Shown here: piece by piece, positions 30,773 through 43,493 of the stretch
Position numbering within the stretch: the first letter of the stretch is position 1
Layout of the letters: the number at the start of each line of letters is the position of its first letter
From: Agarophyton chilense
Lineage: Eukaryota; Rhodophyta; Florideophyceae; Gracilariales; Gracilariaceae
Assembly: GCA_030374765.1 (NCBI GenBank)
Contig: JARGXX010000068.1
Span: 3,720,001-3,784,000 of the forward strand
DNA: 64,000 nt
Direction: 5' to 3'
Translations under genes and position numbers: made by a program
Notes under the pieces: generated by a model
Seen by the model: the letters and a program-made list of their open reading frames with translations, nothing else
What the model was told of the DNA's origin: nothing
Databases searched by the model: none

Positions 30773-31819
30773 GGTTAAGGATACCGGGCGGTAGACTGCG
30801 CTGTCGCTTCCATTTAATATCAAAACCTTTGCCGTCACTATTTTTGAAGGGGATCTCTTGGGAAGCCAATTAGCCTTATACCGTACGCCTGTAACGTCTT
30901 TCCACACACTAGTCTGACGAGCCATTTCAAAGCCAGAAAAAACGCCAATCACTCTTTGAAGGATGTTGAGGACTTTTTAATATAGAAAATTTTCATAAAG
31001 GCAGTCTGTGACGCCCAAAAAGCTTAAAAAGCGTTAGACTATCGTAGCATTTTAGATGCACCTGATTGATACCGTTCGAAATACTACGAAGTCGTGATAC
31101 AGTATTTATATGCTATTTCTTGGGCTTTAATCGATTACGAGAAGTTATGAGAAGAATTATTTCATGGAAACGTTTGAACAGGAGAACTTAAATTAGGAAG
31201 TACTGTATTTAGTGTATATTGTCAGGTGCCATCACCAAATACTTTATTTGGTATTATTTAGATAATTGTGTAGTGGAACGTCATATGTATGCATTACTTT
31301 ACAGTACTTTCTTTTCGTCTTGGCACTTCAAAAAAGGCGCGAAGCCAGATGAAAACGGCGGAAGGCCAACCAACAACCAACCAACCAAAAAACCATCTTG
31401 TTGAGTCCTAGAAATCCTAAAGGGGTTCACCACAAAGAGGCACCTATAGTATCAGTTCTTAACCGTTCTGAGCTATAGCTCTTGTTCCAAGAATAACCCC
31501 TAATGTTGCTTATTTACCGCCCGTTTTCTACAGCTTTCGGTGTGTGTGTGTGTGTTGTTTTTTGTCCTTTTCTCTACGGTTACCTGGTTATTTATGTTAT
31601 CACAAGGGTTGCCGGGCTGATCTCGTGGGCATTACGTACCGCCGTATCTAGACATCCGCCTCGTGAATACACGTATCATCCCCATAGTTCAGGCACACCT
31701 GGCTGCTTTTCGCACAATCTCTTCTTATCTAAGGACCGTCGCTTGCAAGCCGACACCCGCTTTTCGTGGTTATTTCTGTGGATACCCACTGCACCGAGAC
31801 CCCTACAGTCTTCAGTGGA
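30773..31819 (+). other. Copia-2 leader, noncoding
   Basis: No recognisable gag until about 31820. The region contains simple repeats: CCAACCAACAACCAACCAACC at about 31364 and (GT)n at about 31540-31556. The ATG at 31503 opens a frame with a hydrophobic start that runs into gag, but the first 100 codons do not look like a gag domain. Confidence 0.5.
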
Positions 31820-32234
31820 TTACCACAAATATGACCAAAACCCGTACGAAAACAGCAAACAACGTGCCGAAGTTCTAAAAAATCCGAAAAAGGCTGGTGA
31901 CATTATTGTTTCGGCGTTGTCAAGCGAAACTCTTTGTATCTTGCGAGGCAGTGTTCAAAAAACTTTTAGAATGATTAAGAAACTCGGTGAACGCTATGAT
32001 TCGAGGACAGAAGCTTCAAGAATCGTGAAGATGGTAGAACTAATATCGCTTCGCTACAGTTCTGTGAAGATCTATATTGGAAAACACATAGATCGCATGC
32101 GTGAAATCTTAGAGAAGCCAGAAGCAAGGAACACAATTATTCCACCGGAACTAGAAACTGCCATTTTAATCGCATCTTTAGATGCATCAGAGCTCATACC
32201 GATCACTGGAGCCTTTGGAACCCTCCCAGACTAA
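31820..32234 (+). pseudogene. Copia-2 gag (UBN2-like) remnant
   Basis: Frame of the ORF 31503-32234: KKAGDIIVSALSSETLCILR, then ERYDSRTEASRIVKMVELIS, YIGKHIDRMREILEK and IPPELETAILIASLDAS. The spacing of the RYD, HID/M and IP blocks is that of copia gag (UBN2). It stops at 32234 without reaching a zinc knuckle; downstream to 32540 a different frame continues as a basic, Gln/Arg-rich tail. Confidence 0.75.
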
Positions 32235-32476
32235 TCTATCACTTGGGAAACAATCGCTGCAAGGTTCATCGAAGAACAGCAGTCGGTGAGGGCAAAGCAT
32301 AAAAGTTTTGGAAATTGCAGACAGCAAAACCGTTCTGCCACATATGCTAATGGAAAGGGCACGCTACCAAAAGGTGTTGGCTCAACCCTCGTAATTCAGA
32401 GAACAGAATTAATTCTACGGAGAAGACTAGGAACGACCGAAAATAAGACGGAAATAACAACTCCAGGCACTCAAGA

Positions 32477-32929
32477 ATGGCCAACAGGGCCAAACAATCG
32501 GACCAGAAGAAGATCAAGGCAGCTCCAGCCCGAGTCCTGAGCATTTATCTATTGCATAAGGATGCCTGGATGCTTGACTCAAGAACAACCAGTCATATGA
32601 CCACGAACGAAGAAACGCTTTTTGATGTGGAAAATTGTGTCGTAAGTATTGCGCTCAAATATAACTCTATTGTACACGCCACATATAGAGGAGCCAGAAC
32701 TGTCCAGAGGACTGTAAATGGAATCCCAACAGATTTACATCTCATTGAGACACTCTGCGCAACTGATCTGGCCATGCATCTTCTTTCTGTCCCACCAATA
32801 ACTGAAAGAACTTTTCTGTACTCTTCACAGCAAGCCAAGCGACAGTATTTGATCAGAGTGGTAGATTCAAACACATTGCAGTTGCCCCCAAAGACAAAGA
32901 CAGACTGTATTACACTGGAAAGCCTCTAA
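32477..32929 (+). pseudogene. Copia-2 protease, active-site glycine lost
   Basis: The motif WMLDSRTTSHMT stands where copia proteases have W-x-L-D-S-G-A-(T/S)-x-H-M. The catalytic Asp remains but the glycine is Arg. The following fold-like strands (TYRGARTVQRTVNGIP, LCATDLAMHLLSVPPI) are readable to 32929, including the end region before integrase. An acidic linker (32962-33297, rich in Asp, Glu and Ser) follows in the same frame. Confidence 0.8.
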
Positions 32930-33333
32930 AGCAAGGCAATAATTATGAAATTGATCATTCTATGGCTTTAGCGATGAATAGTTACATAGAAGAATCTGAT
33001 GATGAATACTACAGGAACGGCTCGTCACAAGGTGAAACAGAATCTGAATATTTTGACGAGGAGATGATCACTTCAGATAGTGAGATTTCAGAAGACGACA
33101 GCTGCAATGCTACAGATCTGCTCGAGGAACTTGTAGAAGGAAGCGATTCAAGCAATCACGATATAGGGAGCCCGGAAGATTCCGTAGACCTAAAAAAAGG
33201 GAGCGATGGAGAAGAAGCCTTCATGGAAAAGGAAGAACTTGTAGATGTTGATCATGTTAAGCACTTTCAGTTGCTGAGATCTGGCACAACCGGCTAGATC
33301 ACGCGTGTTCGGAAAAGAATGTCAGTTGCCTAA

Positions 33334-34037
33334 TTGATCAAGAAATTCTTCCCCAGGCGAAGCTGCCAAAGAACGAATGTGACTCATGTACTGTATCAAA
33401 GTACCGTCGCTCGTACCTTGGATGTCTCACTAAGGCAACTGCTCCAGGAGCATTGCATGCTGACGTGGTTGGAAAGATCAAGCTTCCTAGAAAAGGAAAC
33501 TATCACTATTTCTGTACAATTATGGATGAGTACAGCAGATTTGTGAGTGCTGTACCCCTCACAAAGAAGTGTGAAACCTCAAATGCAGAGCAGAATTTTA
33601 TGACTTGGCTGGTACTCCAAGCAGAAAGGAATGTGAAATCGACTCAAACGGTCGGTGGAAAGGAATTCAACCCCGTACGAAGTAAGATTAAACAGCTTGT
33701 GATCTCTCTGTAAACTACAACCCCATACACTCCGGCATCAAATGGAATGCTGGAACGAATGCAAGGTGTTCTTCTATTACTTGTTCGCGCTTGTATTTGA
33801 CAAGATAACCTCTCATCGAGCTACTGGCCAGACGCCTTGAAGCATTCTGTATACTCCAAAAATATTGTCTATCACTGCGCAACCAAACATTCACATCATA
33901 TGGACTTGCTGTGCTCTGTGCCACCTTATGTTAAACACAAGCGTCCATTGGATGCAATATGTCTGTCAACGTTTCTAAGAAGCATAAGAAGAAAATGGGA
34001 GCACGATTGCAGAAAGAAACACATCTTGGACACATAG
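33334..34037 (+). pseudogene. Copia-2 integrase, split over frames
   Basis: CDSCTVSKYRRSYLG resembles the second half of the HHCC finger. In the frame of 33453-33713 come GALHADVVGKIKLPRKGNYH (first Asp) and YFCTIMDEYSRFVSAVPLTK. The second Asp block reads TVGGKEF (normally S-D-x-G-x-E-F), so the Asp is lost. After a stop, TTTPYTPASNGMLERMQG gives the Glu. The frames change near 33450 and 33840. Confidence 0.75.
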
Positions 34038-34536
34038 GTGGTGGTGTGTACAAAGTGTTGACCTTCAGTGGAACTGTCAACACGAAGCACGTCAGATTCC
34101 ATGAGACACATATCCCGGGTGCAAAATGGATTAATGAAGATATAGATTCGGATCCAAATGTACAGGATGTAGCACAAAACTTCATCATAGTAGACTCATC
34201 TGATGACGAAGGCTCGATTGCCACTATTGAGAAACGCAACACCGAAGCTACTGTGAACAATATTCCTGCAGATCAAACTGAATCTGGGTCTGCAGAGACC
34301 GACAACCACATTTCTCTGACGCACTACCCTGAGAAGCCATCAACTTTTGATGGAAACAGATATGAGAGTAATGAAGAGGATATAGAGGGCAGAACTCCTG
34401 TTAGTTCTCAAACTACACCAGGCCATCGCTACAACCTGAAATCCATAGCGAAAGCGTCGATAGCAGTACCTGATGTTACAAGTACATCAGATGAACCTCC
34501 TGTATCACATTCCATTCCCTCAAAGGAATAGGGCCA

Positions 34537-36000
34537 TTGGAAGACTGCAATATAGGAAAAATCTCTAATGTAAAGAGAGCGGGCACGTATACGATCACGA
34601 AGAATTGTCCGTATAGGCCACTGCCAACTAGAATAATTCTTCGTCTGAAGAGCGATGAACACAGAGTACCGCAGAAATTCAAGGCAAAACTGGTTGCAAG
34701 GAGAGATTTACAGAGGCTGACCGTTGATGAAGCAAAGAACTGTTAGGCTCCCTTGGTTTGATTTGAAATATTTCGAGTTCTGTTAAGCCTTGGAGCATCT
34801 GTAGGTTGGGCCCGAGAGCATATTGACGTCAAAGGAGAATTCTTGTGCGCTCTTCTGCCGAAATATTTCGATACGTATATTCGCCTTCCATCTATCCAGG
34901 GAATTTCTGACATAAGCGGAGACGTTGCCAAACTGAACAAATCACTCTATGGATTACGAGAGGCCCCAAAACTTTAGTACAGGACATTTTCTTCCCCTTA
35001 AAAAAGCATTTGATTTCATGCAGTATCGGTCAGTGACTGCGTGTTTGTACAGATGCTTGAAGGCAGGACTGTGATCATTCTGGCATACGTAGATGACATC
35101 GACATATTTGGCGAAACAGAAGATATCAGGGGCACGAAGAATGAAATTATGAACCTTAATGAATTCAAGGACCTGAGTAAGATCACGTTGTTCTTAGAGG
35201 TACAGACCCGCGAATATGAGGATGAATTGGTGCTATCTCAACATTGTTTGATCGAGAGAATTATAGCAGAGACGAACATGACTACTTCAAAGCCAGTGGA
35301 AACATGCTTACCTGTGTCACACGCACAGTACGAGCCGTTACAATATCTCACTACTGAACAGATATCAGAAATGGAAAGCGTTCCCTACCGTGAAGTACTT
35401 GGATATCTTTTGTTTTTTTCTACCCGAAACCGTCCTGACATCAGTGCAGCTATGTCAATGCTTGCAAAGTATGCGTCAAAGCCTTCCTTGGTACACTGGA
35501 AGAAGATGAAGCATTTAATAAGATATCTCAAAGGTGCCGAAAGATATAGATTATCGCTTACAAAGAAGAATTCTGTCCATATTATTGCCTGGTCGGACGC
35601 TGACTGGGGTAAAGAGAAAAACAGTCGTCGATCTCGAAGTGGATTATTAATCAACCTGTCTGATACTCCAGTAATATGGTTTTCGAAACAACTATAACCA
35701 TCTGTTGCGTTGTCTACTTGCGAAGCGGAATTCTACGCCCTCTCTGAGAGCGTCCGCAATGTACTATGGATGCAGCAGCTACTCCAAGACTTGAACGTCA
35801 AAGTTGCAACTCCTACAATAATTTTGCAGGATAACTTGAGAACTATCACGCGGAAAAAGAAGGTTCAAGGGATTCAAGACGTTAAGCATATTGGGTTACG
35901 CTAAAGTTTTGTAAAGAAAGCAGTTCTCAATAACAACATTGCTGTTGAATACACACCATCAGAACAAAATGTTGCACATCCGCTTACCCAAATTCTCAGT
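34537..36000 (+). pseudogene. Copia-2 reverse transcriptase and RNase H, broken
   Basis: RT starts with RIILRLKSDEH..KFKAKLVARRD (the KxRLVARG block). NKSLYGLREAPK follows near 34935-34970, then VIILAYVDDIDIFGETEDIR (catalytic YVDD intact) in the ORF at 35041-35697. The ORF continues into the connection domain, RPDISAAMSMLAKYASKPSL, and RNase H, IIAWSDADWGKEKNSRRSRS. After a stop come STCEAEFYALSESVRNVLWM and, past another stop, EYTPSEQNVAHPLTQ. The first catalytic Asp block of RT lies in a garbled stretch (34745-34930). Confidence 0.85.
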
Positions 36001-36064
36001 GCTGGTATCCTGTCCAAATATCGAACATTGCTGAAAGTTCATCCCTTTTCTTCGCGAGGGAGCG

Positions 36065-36435
36065 TATCGAAATAGATGAAGAATGGTGAGAGAAGGCAAA
36101 TTTCAGGTGGAATAATTTATTTAGTGTTTTATGCACATGTGTGTTCCAATTTGGAATCACTTACAGACAGCAAGGTGAGTGCCGCACAGAGAAGGACGTC
36201 CAAATCGACGAAGGTCTTGTTGGATACGCTTCTACAGCAAAGTAGGACGTCCGAAGCGTCAAAATGCCGTGGCTTCTCACGGTTTTACGCGAAGCGGATA
36301 AGCGTAGTAGTAATTGATAATTACATCAAAACCGCACTATGAATCGCTATAAAAGCGAGCGCCGAGGCGGAAAAAGTCAATGACCAAAAAAGGGCCAGCC
36401 ATGACGCTCAAAATCGGTCTACAATATTACTGAAA
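36065..36435 (+). repeat. Copia-2 3' LTR
   Basis: Starts TATCGAAATAG (TG changed to TA), preceded by a purine-rich CGCGAGGGAGCG that would be the polypurine tract, and ends just before ATAGT (36436-36440). 371 bp. Confidence 0.88.
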
Positions 36436-36440
36436 ATAGT

Positions 36441-36678
36441 GTGATGGCGATCCAGAAAGAAGCAGTATTGTAACGGAGCTATTCAATGAATAATGTGGAC
36501 TGACTGCCAAGAGAAGCCTGAAACATGACCAAAAAGAAATATCAAGCGTTGCAGAGATTCATCCAGACGGTGAACTAGATATTGAAACTTTTCAGATTCA
36601 GGAGGAAATTCTAATGTCTGAAGTTTGCTTCCATAGTTTACTGTACGGTCTTATTGAAACTAAAAGGATGCAGATAAG
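36441..36678 (+). pseudogene. hAT-1 transposase piece 1 (tentative)
   Basis: A plus-strand frame with one stop reads a polar, helical-looking sequence (DGELDIETFQIQEEILMSEV) up to ATAAG, where the Gypsy-C LTR begins. No hAT motif is diagnostic here. The assignment rests on frame agreement with piece 2 on the far side of Gypsy-C. Confidence 0.45.
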
Positions 36679-37241
36679 TGTAGTATAGTGAGCTACAGCA
36701 ATGAAGTAGTTATGTCCCGTGGTGTACCTGGATGGTTACCTGCATGCGCCGTACAATACAATAGTTTATTTAGAAGTGAAATTAGCTTTTAGTTAATTTA
36801 GTATTATTTAGATAAATATAATTGGATAGGAAGGCGCACCTCAAGTGTACCTCCTGATGACCACGTGGCGAGGAGCGCCACCGCAGGTAGTGTGGCTGGT
36901 GAAATACATCTTCACCAAGCATGGCCACCCCTTTAACAATTGTAAAAAAAAGCAACTACTAGACTACCTTTACCAATTTGGTTTCTACAATCGACCATAA
37001 AGGTAAGCCTAGTTTCCTTACGGTTTTCCGGACCCACGAGAGCTGTATATCATCGTCTACTAAGGCGTTCTAAATAGTTTTGCCGTATCTGTTGTACCCT
37101 TCAAGAGCTGGTGCTTCTGTATCACACAGGAATCCTCCACCACCTTTTCCTGGATCGATCTCATCCCGTGCTCCCTAAAACTGTAAGATATTATAACCCT
37201 TGCTACCGTTTTTGTTAATACGAAATTTTAAGTTTTTGACA
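36679..37241 (+). repeat. Gypsy-C 5' LTR (3' boundary uncertain)
   Basis: Starts TGTAGTATAGTGAGC; alignment with 44424 onward is clear from ATGAAGTAGTTATG to about 37215. The end is placed at GACA (37241) because a degenerate primer-site-like TGGGTTTC..CGGTTAGAA follows at about 37248. Confidence 0.7.
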
Positions 37242-37355
37242 TAGAAAATGGGTTTCACCACGGTTAGAATTGAAAAGTAAGCTTGGAAGTTGATTCCGTA
37301 CTTTTTGGTGGAAAAGTTACTGAAAAAGCAATTACTGATTCTTTAGTCTACCTCA

Positions 37356-39353
37356 ATGGACCAATCATCAAAAATTCGCCGAAGCGCGCCACTAGGGCAT
37401 CTAGTGCACCAGTTGGTGGCCTTTCCCACGGTGAGGAATGGCACAACCAATCCTGAAAAACCCGGAGGAACTTTTTCGGAAGCCGAGAATCGCTCAGGTA
37501 GATACGAGAGGTCTAGAGACAGCAGATCTTTCCAGAGAATCGTAACATATCAATGTAGTTTGTAAAAAAAGAAGAACCCCCTGGTCCCCGTCTGGATATC
37601 GATGCAATTATCTGTGTGGTGGTTGATCGGGCCCATCAAGAAGTGATGAACCGTGTGCCGGTATTGATCATCAATTACGTTGAGAACGAGGTAAAAAGAC
37701 AAATCGACCAATTGGTGATGCTATCCTTACAGGATCATGGGGTTTGCAAACCCAAAGTAGGGGCGAAAGCAAACAACGTCAAGGCGTAGGTCCTCTTTTC
37801 AGAAACCTCATAGTATTTCCCATGATCTGTCAACCAAACTTCCTATTTCGCAAAATATTGAGAAGCCGCACGACAGAATTCTGAGAGGGGTAGAGCCTCC
37901 GGCGACTGAGAGCCCAGGGTATGTTTATCTACCGAGGTCTATCGGAAAAGCTGCGCAGGGAACCATTGGCGGAGACGCTGGTGGTAAAGATAGGTCGTCA
38001 AGCTCGGAAGAGGAGCGAAATAAATGCAAGGGTACGACGAAACGCTATGACTCGTCGGAGTCAGATTCTAAAAGCAGTCCCGATTTACCGGTGATCGTCC
38101 CCTTGAACGACCTTTTCACAAAGAGGGTCGACTATCGGACTTATAGGTTGGAGAAGAAGAGCTCTGAGCATACCAAAGAGGTTTCTCAAAAGATAAGTAA
38201 ACATCATCGGAAGCTTAGTCTCCAGATGGGGTATACCCGTTTTCTGGGAGATGATCCAATGGCTATCATAGAAGTTTTCCTAAGGTTCAAGATAGCTTGT
38301 GACCGAAATGGGTTTTCAGGAGGAACCGCGATGGTTTTCCAGTTTTGCCTCAAAGGCCATGCCAGATATATGTTACACAGCCGCTTACAGAACATTACCA
38401 TGGCGGTAGATGATAACTAGACAGAAATTCTGACTAAGTACCCACAGGTGGTGAATTTCATTCTAAAGACCTATGCAACCGATGACGTGATTCAAGAGGC
38501 CTACTTTGAGGTGCTCACACACCGTCAACAGTCGGAACAAACCGAATTAAAATACGCACGCTCGCTCTGTGCGACTGCGTTTCAAAGGGTTAAAGTGTTT
38601 TCTACCACAAGGTCAAAGTAAATGAATGCTGATAACATGGACAAACCATTAAGGTCTCAGGTAAGGAATTACCCTGGTACAAACCGTAGGGTGGATTACA
38701 ACGCACTGAATTGTTATGCGCAGGGCCTAGGGGATACGCTAGGAATGGGGAAGAGGACTGTGGTCCCCACACCGTAAGAGACAAAAGATAAACCGAAACG
38801 GCCAGTCTTCGGTATCTAAGAAGCATCCACGACCTATGACGAATCAGATAGGCACCCACCTACTGGACAAGAGATTCATTTGATAGATACATCTCAGGTC
38901 GGAGACATTTCCTCCCTAGCTCCAACTGGTCAAATCCGGTTTCTGATGAGTCATCATCAGAACCACTGTCGATTTCCTCAGCCATGGTGTCCGCACTACA
39001 CAACAATGTTTTTGAAGTACCCTATTCTAACCAAGTTGGTGGAATGCCGTCGTACAGAACTCGAATGCTATTCCCTAATAAGGTCCAACCAAGTCCAACT
39101 ACAATGGTGTTAAGAGACCCTGCTACAGGCAACCGCCTTTGCCGGTTTTTGTTTTTCTCCCCACCATTTGGCTACGCAGTATACCAGCGTGGCTCCCCAG
39201 ATAAAATCAAGGCTCCTACCGGTGCGGCAGCAGAACCATCGGGAAATGTTCAGTTGCAAACCCGCAGCGACTCGCTTTGAAAGTAACGCAAACGCGCGCT
39301 CCATTGCACCTCTACAGGTAAATTTGGTAATGTACGGAACTCAGAAATCATAG
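37356..39353 (+). pseudogene. Gypsy-C gag remnant
   Basis: ATG at 37356 opens MDQSSKIRRSA, similar to the Gypsy-B gag start. After a frame change PRLDIDAIICVVVDRAHQEV matches the Gypsy-B block SLDVDAFTRIVVDRAAQELS. The best part is 38091-38420 (VDYRTYRLEKKSSEHTKEVS, KISKHHRKLSLQMGYTRFLG), close to Gypsy-B 52470-52285. A degenerate zinc knuckle lies after RDPATGNRLC near 39115. Stops are frequent. Confidence 0.75.
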
Positions 39354-39579
39354 CCCGTCCACGAGGCAGAAAACACCAACCGTTTGGAGTGAAGGCCACA
39401 GCCAAACTCGCCCACCTGGAAGGCCTTCCAATGCCATATGGTTTATATATGGATCAATACCCATTGATCACTATAGAGGAAGATATTATGGTTCACCCAG
39501 TCACTATATGCTAACTCACACACAGGAACTACAAGGGAAACATCACCACTGGGTTTCCCTTTAACCATTTGGTTCTATG

Positions 39580-42500
39580 TGTTACCGTTCTGGATACAGG
39601 AGCGGGACTTAATCGGTTGAATGACAGACTACTACCACCACGGATTTTGGACAAGATGCAGCCCTGCTCATCGCAAAAATCACTCGTGTATGCTAACAAT
39701 AGAACTTTGCAGTCCGTTGTTACCTTACCCTCATAATAATTGTTAAGAAATTGAAGGTAAGAGTCAGCTTTATAGTGATCAACCACTTTACTACGGACTG
39801 TATTCTGGGGACATCGTTTATCGACCGCCACATCCGGGGTATTTTTCCCGGTTAACATACTGTACTGTTCAAAGATGGACCACGCATTTCCATTATTGGT
39901 AAGCGCAGAAGACCTAAGAAACAGAACAACAGGCTGGAGGGTGCAAACCAACCAGGAGTTACATTATCCAATAAAGTCCGGTTAGCCCACAGGGTATCCA
40001 TTACACCTTCCCACCAAATGTTGTTACAAGTCACATCCTTACGATCAGGTATGAGATACATTCAGAACCATACCAGGTTGGTAGATAAACACATGACCTT
40101 GATGGCAAATTGAATTGTCCACATTATTTCGAACAAAGCGTTCGAGGTACACCTCAGCACCTTCAGCAACCACATGGTAAAGCTCCCCAAAAATACAATT
40201 ATCGGTTTAGCCCAACCGGCACCAGGTCACATCTTCACAATGAAACCATAACGGTCTCACGTGAACGTGAAAGATAAGAAGGGGGAGGCGAGGGAGGATG
40301 AAAACCAGAAGGTAAAAGAAAACGCTGAAAACAGAGAGAAGACGGACACCAATATTGAATTGAATGGGGTGAAATATTGTAGAGAGGAAGCAAACAGAGG
40401 CCGTAGAGGTGAAAGTAGCCCAAAAAATTACTATCCCTACTGAAACCGCTCGAAACCATGTGGTCAGGACGACTGGCTGGGACAGAAGCAACCTAGCACC
40501 GCATAGACCTGGCGCAAGTCTCCAAGCCTATTCATTAGCCACCGTACCGGTACGGTCCAAAAGCGAGTGAGGTAGAAATACAGGAGGTGCTGAGAATGCT
40601 TCTTGAATGTGTGATTGAACTCGCACATGCAGTATGGGCAAGCCCCGTGGTGCTTTTGCAAAATCCAGGAGAAATCCGAATGCAGTTCTGTACCGTCTAT
40701 TGGATGTGGATTTCCAATACGGTAAGAGACTTCTATTCGATACCAAGAATATATTAATGCGTCCATTCCCTAGACGACGGAAATATATTCACCACAAGGG
40801 ATGCTAACTGTGGTTCTTGGAAAACAGAGATACCCGAGAAAGACAGAGATAAAACCGCGTTCACCTGTCGCACTGTTCTCTACCGATTTTTGCAGATGCC
40901 TTTCGGTTTACGCAATGTGCCAGCAACCTTCCAACGGGCTCTTGACATTAAACTATCGAAATTAAAGTGGATAACTGCATTGGTGTACATAAACGACGTG
41001 GTGATCTACTCCAAAACCATGAAGGAGCACCACGGAAACATTCTTACTGTACTTGATCTCCCAAGAAAGGTTGGAGTCTCTCTGAAGTTAAGAAACTTTA
41101 TGTTCTTCTACCAGAATGTAGAGTACCTCGGGCACACAATCAGCCCAGAAATGCTCCAAGTAGCCAAACGAAACCTCAGAGCGGTACAAGAAGCGAGAAT
41201 ATCTTCAACCCAAACAAAGATACGCTGCCTCCTAGGTTTGGGCAAAATCTACCGCACGTTAATCAAAGGTTTAGCAAAGACTGCAGCCCTTCTAAACCCA
41301 AATATCGCAAACAGGCAACCATAAAGGTTTGAATATCTAGAAGACGATGAACTGGACGCTTTCCATTTCTTAAAATCGGCGCTTCTTTCACCTCTTCCAT
41401 TGCCATTTTCAAAGACTGGGAGGCAATAAGAATAGGATATAGATGTCTCGGACGCCCAGACTTGTTTCTCTCTTATTCAGGAGCAGGAAGATAAATTAAG
41501 GACACCAATTGATTATTGGAGCCGAGCGCTCACACAGACGGAACAAAACTACTTTGTCACGTAAAAAGATTGCCTAGCTGTGGTATGTGTATTTTGATGC
41601 CACAACCTTACAGATATGGTGCTCTTTTTACTATATGAACGGATGACGAACCCTTACGGTGGATATTAGGTCCTGCAGACGACTCCGGACGGCCAGCTCG
41701 ATGGAGACTCCGACTCTCAGGGTTTGAATATGAATTTAAATACCGTCCTGGTATACATCATAACATCGCTGATGCGACGTCCCGTTTAAATACTGATTGG
41801 CTGGACACCGGACCGGTACAAGATGATATAAAATGTTTAACGATTCAGCTGGCACAATCATATGGTAGGGAAGAACAAAAAACACTATTGGATGATGAAG
41901 AAAGATACCTTGGACGGAGCGCTCCGTACGATGGCACCAGAGTTTCTACGCCACAAAATGTTGTATTTAGGGCATTTCCCAAAACTGGCATGTCATCCGC
42001 GAGCCACAAGGTTATATTATAGCTTGAGGAAACACTTCTACTGGCCCCACATGTCACACGATATGTACACCTATGTGGCTCGCTGCGCTTCTTGTTTAAA
42101 GGAGCGAGGTGGTTTACGAAAGCAAAGGAAGTACCTGAAGCTTTTCCCCATGGCTGAACCCTTGGAATTTGTAGCTGTCGACATCCTGAGCCCACCGCCA
42201 AAACCTTCAACGGGTTATCGATTCGTGATGGTCATCACTGATCGGTTCTCCAAACTCCCAAGGGCCACAACTCTAAAGGGCAAAATCTAGATGATTTTGT
42301 CAAGAAACTTCCTGAATAATTGGGTAAACCCATATGGTGCCCCAATGTACCTATTAGCCCAAAATGGTTCGAACTTTGCATCTGAGTTCTTTGAAGCACT
42401 ATGTACCATGCTTGGGTCGAAGCATTACTTCACCAAGGCGTACCATCCGCAGATGCACGGCCACGTGGAACGCTTCAAGAAAACCCTCGTGGCCAGACTA

Positions 42501-43020
42501 CGAAACTATGTAGAAGAACACTAAACTGGATGGGCTGATTATGTACAGCCCCTCACACATGTCTACAACCTTCAGGTACACCAATCTACCGAGACTACTC
42601 CCTTCGACCTGGTCCTCTTCCGTAATCCTCATGGTATTGTCCTTAATCCAAGACCCGAGAGCTACCAAGCAGCTGGTACACTTAACTCCACTTAGGTTAG
42701 GAAGAATATACCCAACAAGCTCAGAACAACCTCAAGGGAAGGCAATTCCAAATTGGCAGTAGCCCAAAAGCGGTATAAAGCTTACTATGACCAAAGAGTG
42801 AAGAAGACTACAAAGGTGGAAAATGGGGACTCTGGATTCATTGATTTCCTTCTCAGTGGACGCGACCGACACCAGCCGAGGAAAAAGACGATATTCGTAT
42901 TGATGCTGAAATCAACTCGAAGCTACTCTCAAAGTCTACAGGTCCACATAAGTTATTCTCAGCGAATGAACACACCGTTACGTTTTGAATGGATGGACTC
43001 GGAAACACCGTATCCATAGA
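39580..43020 (+). pseudogene. Gypsy-C pol remnant (PR, RT, RNase H, IN)
   Basis: Protease VTVLDTGAGLN at about 39585 keeps D-T-G-A. RT: ASPVVLLQNPGE, MPFGLRNVPATFQRALDI and ALVYINDVVIYS; the catalytic box reads YIND, so one Asp is Asn. The first Asp box reads TTRDANCGSW. RNase H is in fragments to about 41830. Integrase: FYWPHMSHDM with CASC finger, FVAVDILSPP (first Asp), LLAQNGSNFASEFF (second Asp replaced by Gln), HGHVERFKKTL (Glu). A GPY/F-like tail runs on to 43020. More than ten stops or shifts in all. Confidence 0.85.
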
Positions 43021-43313
43021 CCGGGTCTCCATGGACCCTAGTAATGGTGGTATTACGGCGCCCGGTGGCCGGCAGGACGGCCCGAAGAACAACCAAACTG
43101 AACCTGAACCACCATCTGGATCATCGACTGGAGCAACTCGAATGCACAGTCCCTTCTGCACTACATCACCAATTACCGGAAGGTATACTTGAAGTTACAG
43201 CGAACCCAACAGTTGGCACGACACTCCCAAAACCGGAGTCGATGTCACCAAATGGAACTCAAGAACAGAACTCCGCACCTCGATTAGGCGGGCACCCTGA
43301 GGTACCGGGATCC

Positions 43314-43493
43314 AAAAGCAAAGTTGAAACAATTGTAGATCACAAACGAATTCCAGCAGGTCTTTTTTATTCCGTACGGTGGTATGGCTATGGCACTGGA
43401 GATGACACATCGGAACCTCCTCACCATATACCACGCATTTTCCGACTACGGTACTGGCGCAGGCGCAAAGAACTCCCACCAACCGATGGATAA
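43314..43493 (+). pseudogene. Gypsy-C chromodomain
   Basis: KVETIVDHKRIPAGLFYSVR, WYGYGTGDDTSEPPHHIP, then FRLRYWRRRK: the V-x-x-I-x-x-H start, W-Y-G and D-x-x-E-P blocks of a chromodomain. The same ending, RYWRRRKQPMPADG-like, is found in Gypsy-B. Confidence 0.8.

Larger units (their letters stand above)
30405..36435 (+). mobile_element. Copia-2: complete-length but decayed Ty1/copia retrotransposon
   Basis: LTR-like direct repeats (30405-30772 and 36065-36435) flank a plus-strand interior with gag, protease, integrase, RT and RNase H in copia order. The 5-bp flanks are identical, ATAGT at 30400-30404 and 36436-36440, so the ends are well placed even though the LTR 3' end reads AAA rather than CA. 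LTR divergence is clearly more than 10% by eye, and every gene is broken, so this is an old insertion. Confidence 0.9.

Noticed and set aside
31503-31819. Hydrophobic N-terminus of the Copia-2 gag-frame ORF as a signal peptide or envelope
   Set aside because: It contains a GT microsatellite translated as Val/Cys repeats and does not resemble gag or env; probably leader sequence that happens to be open.
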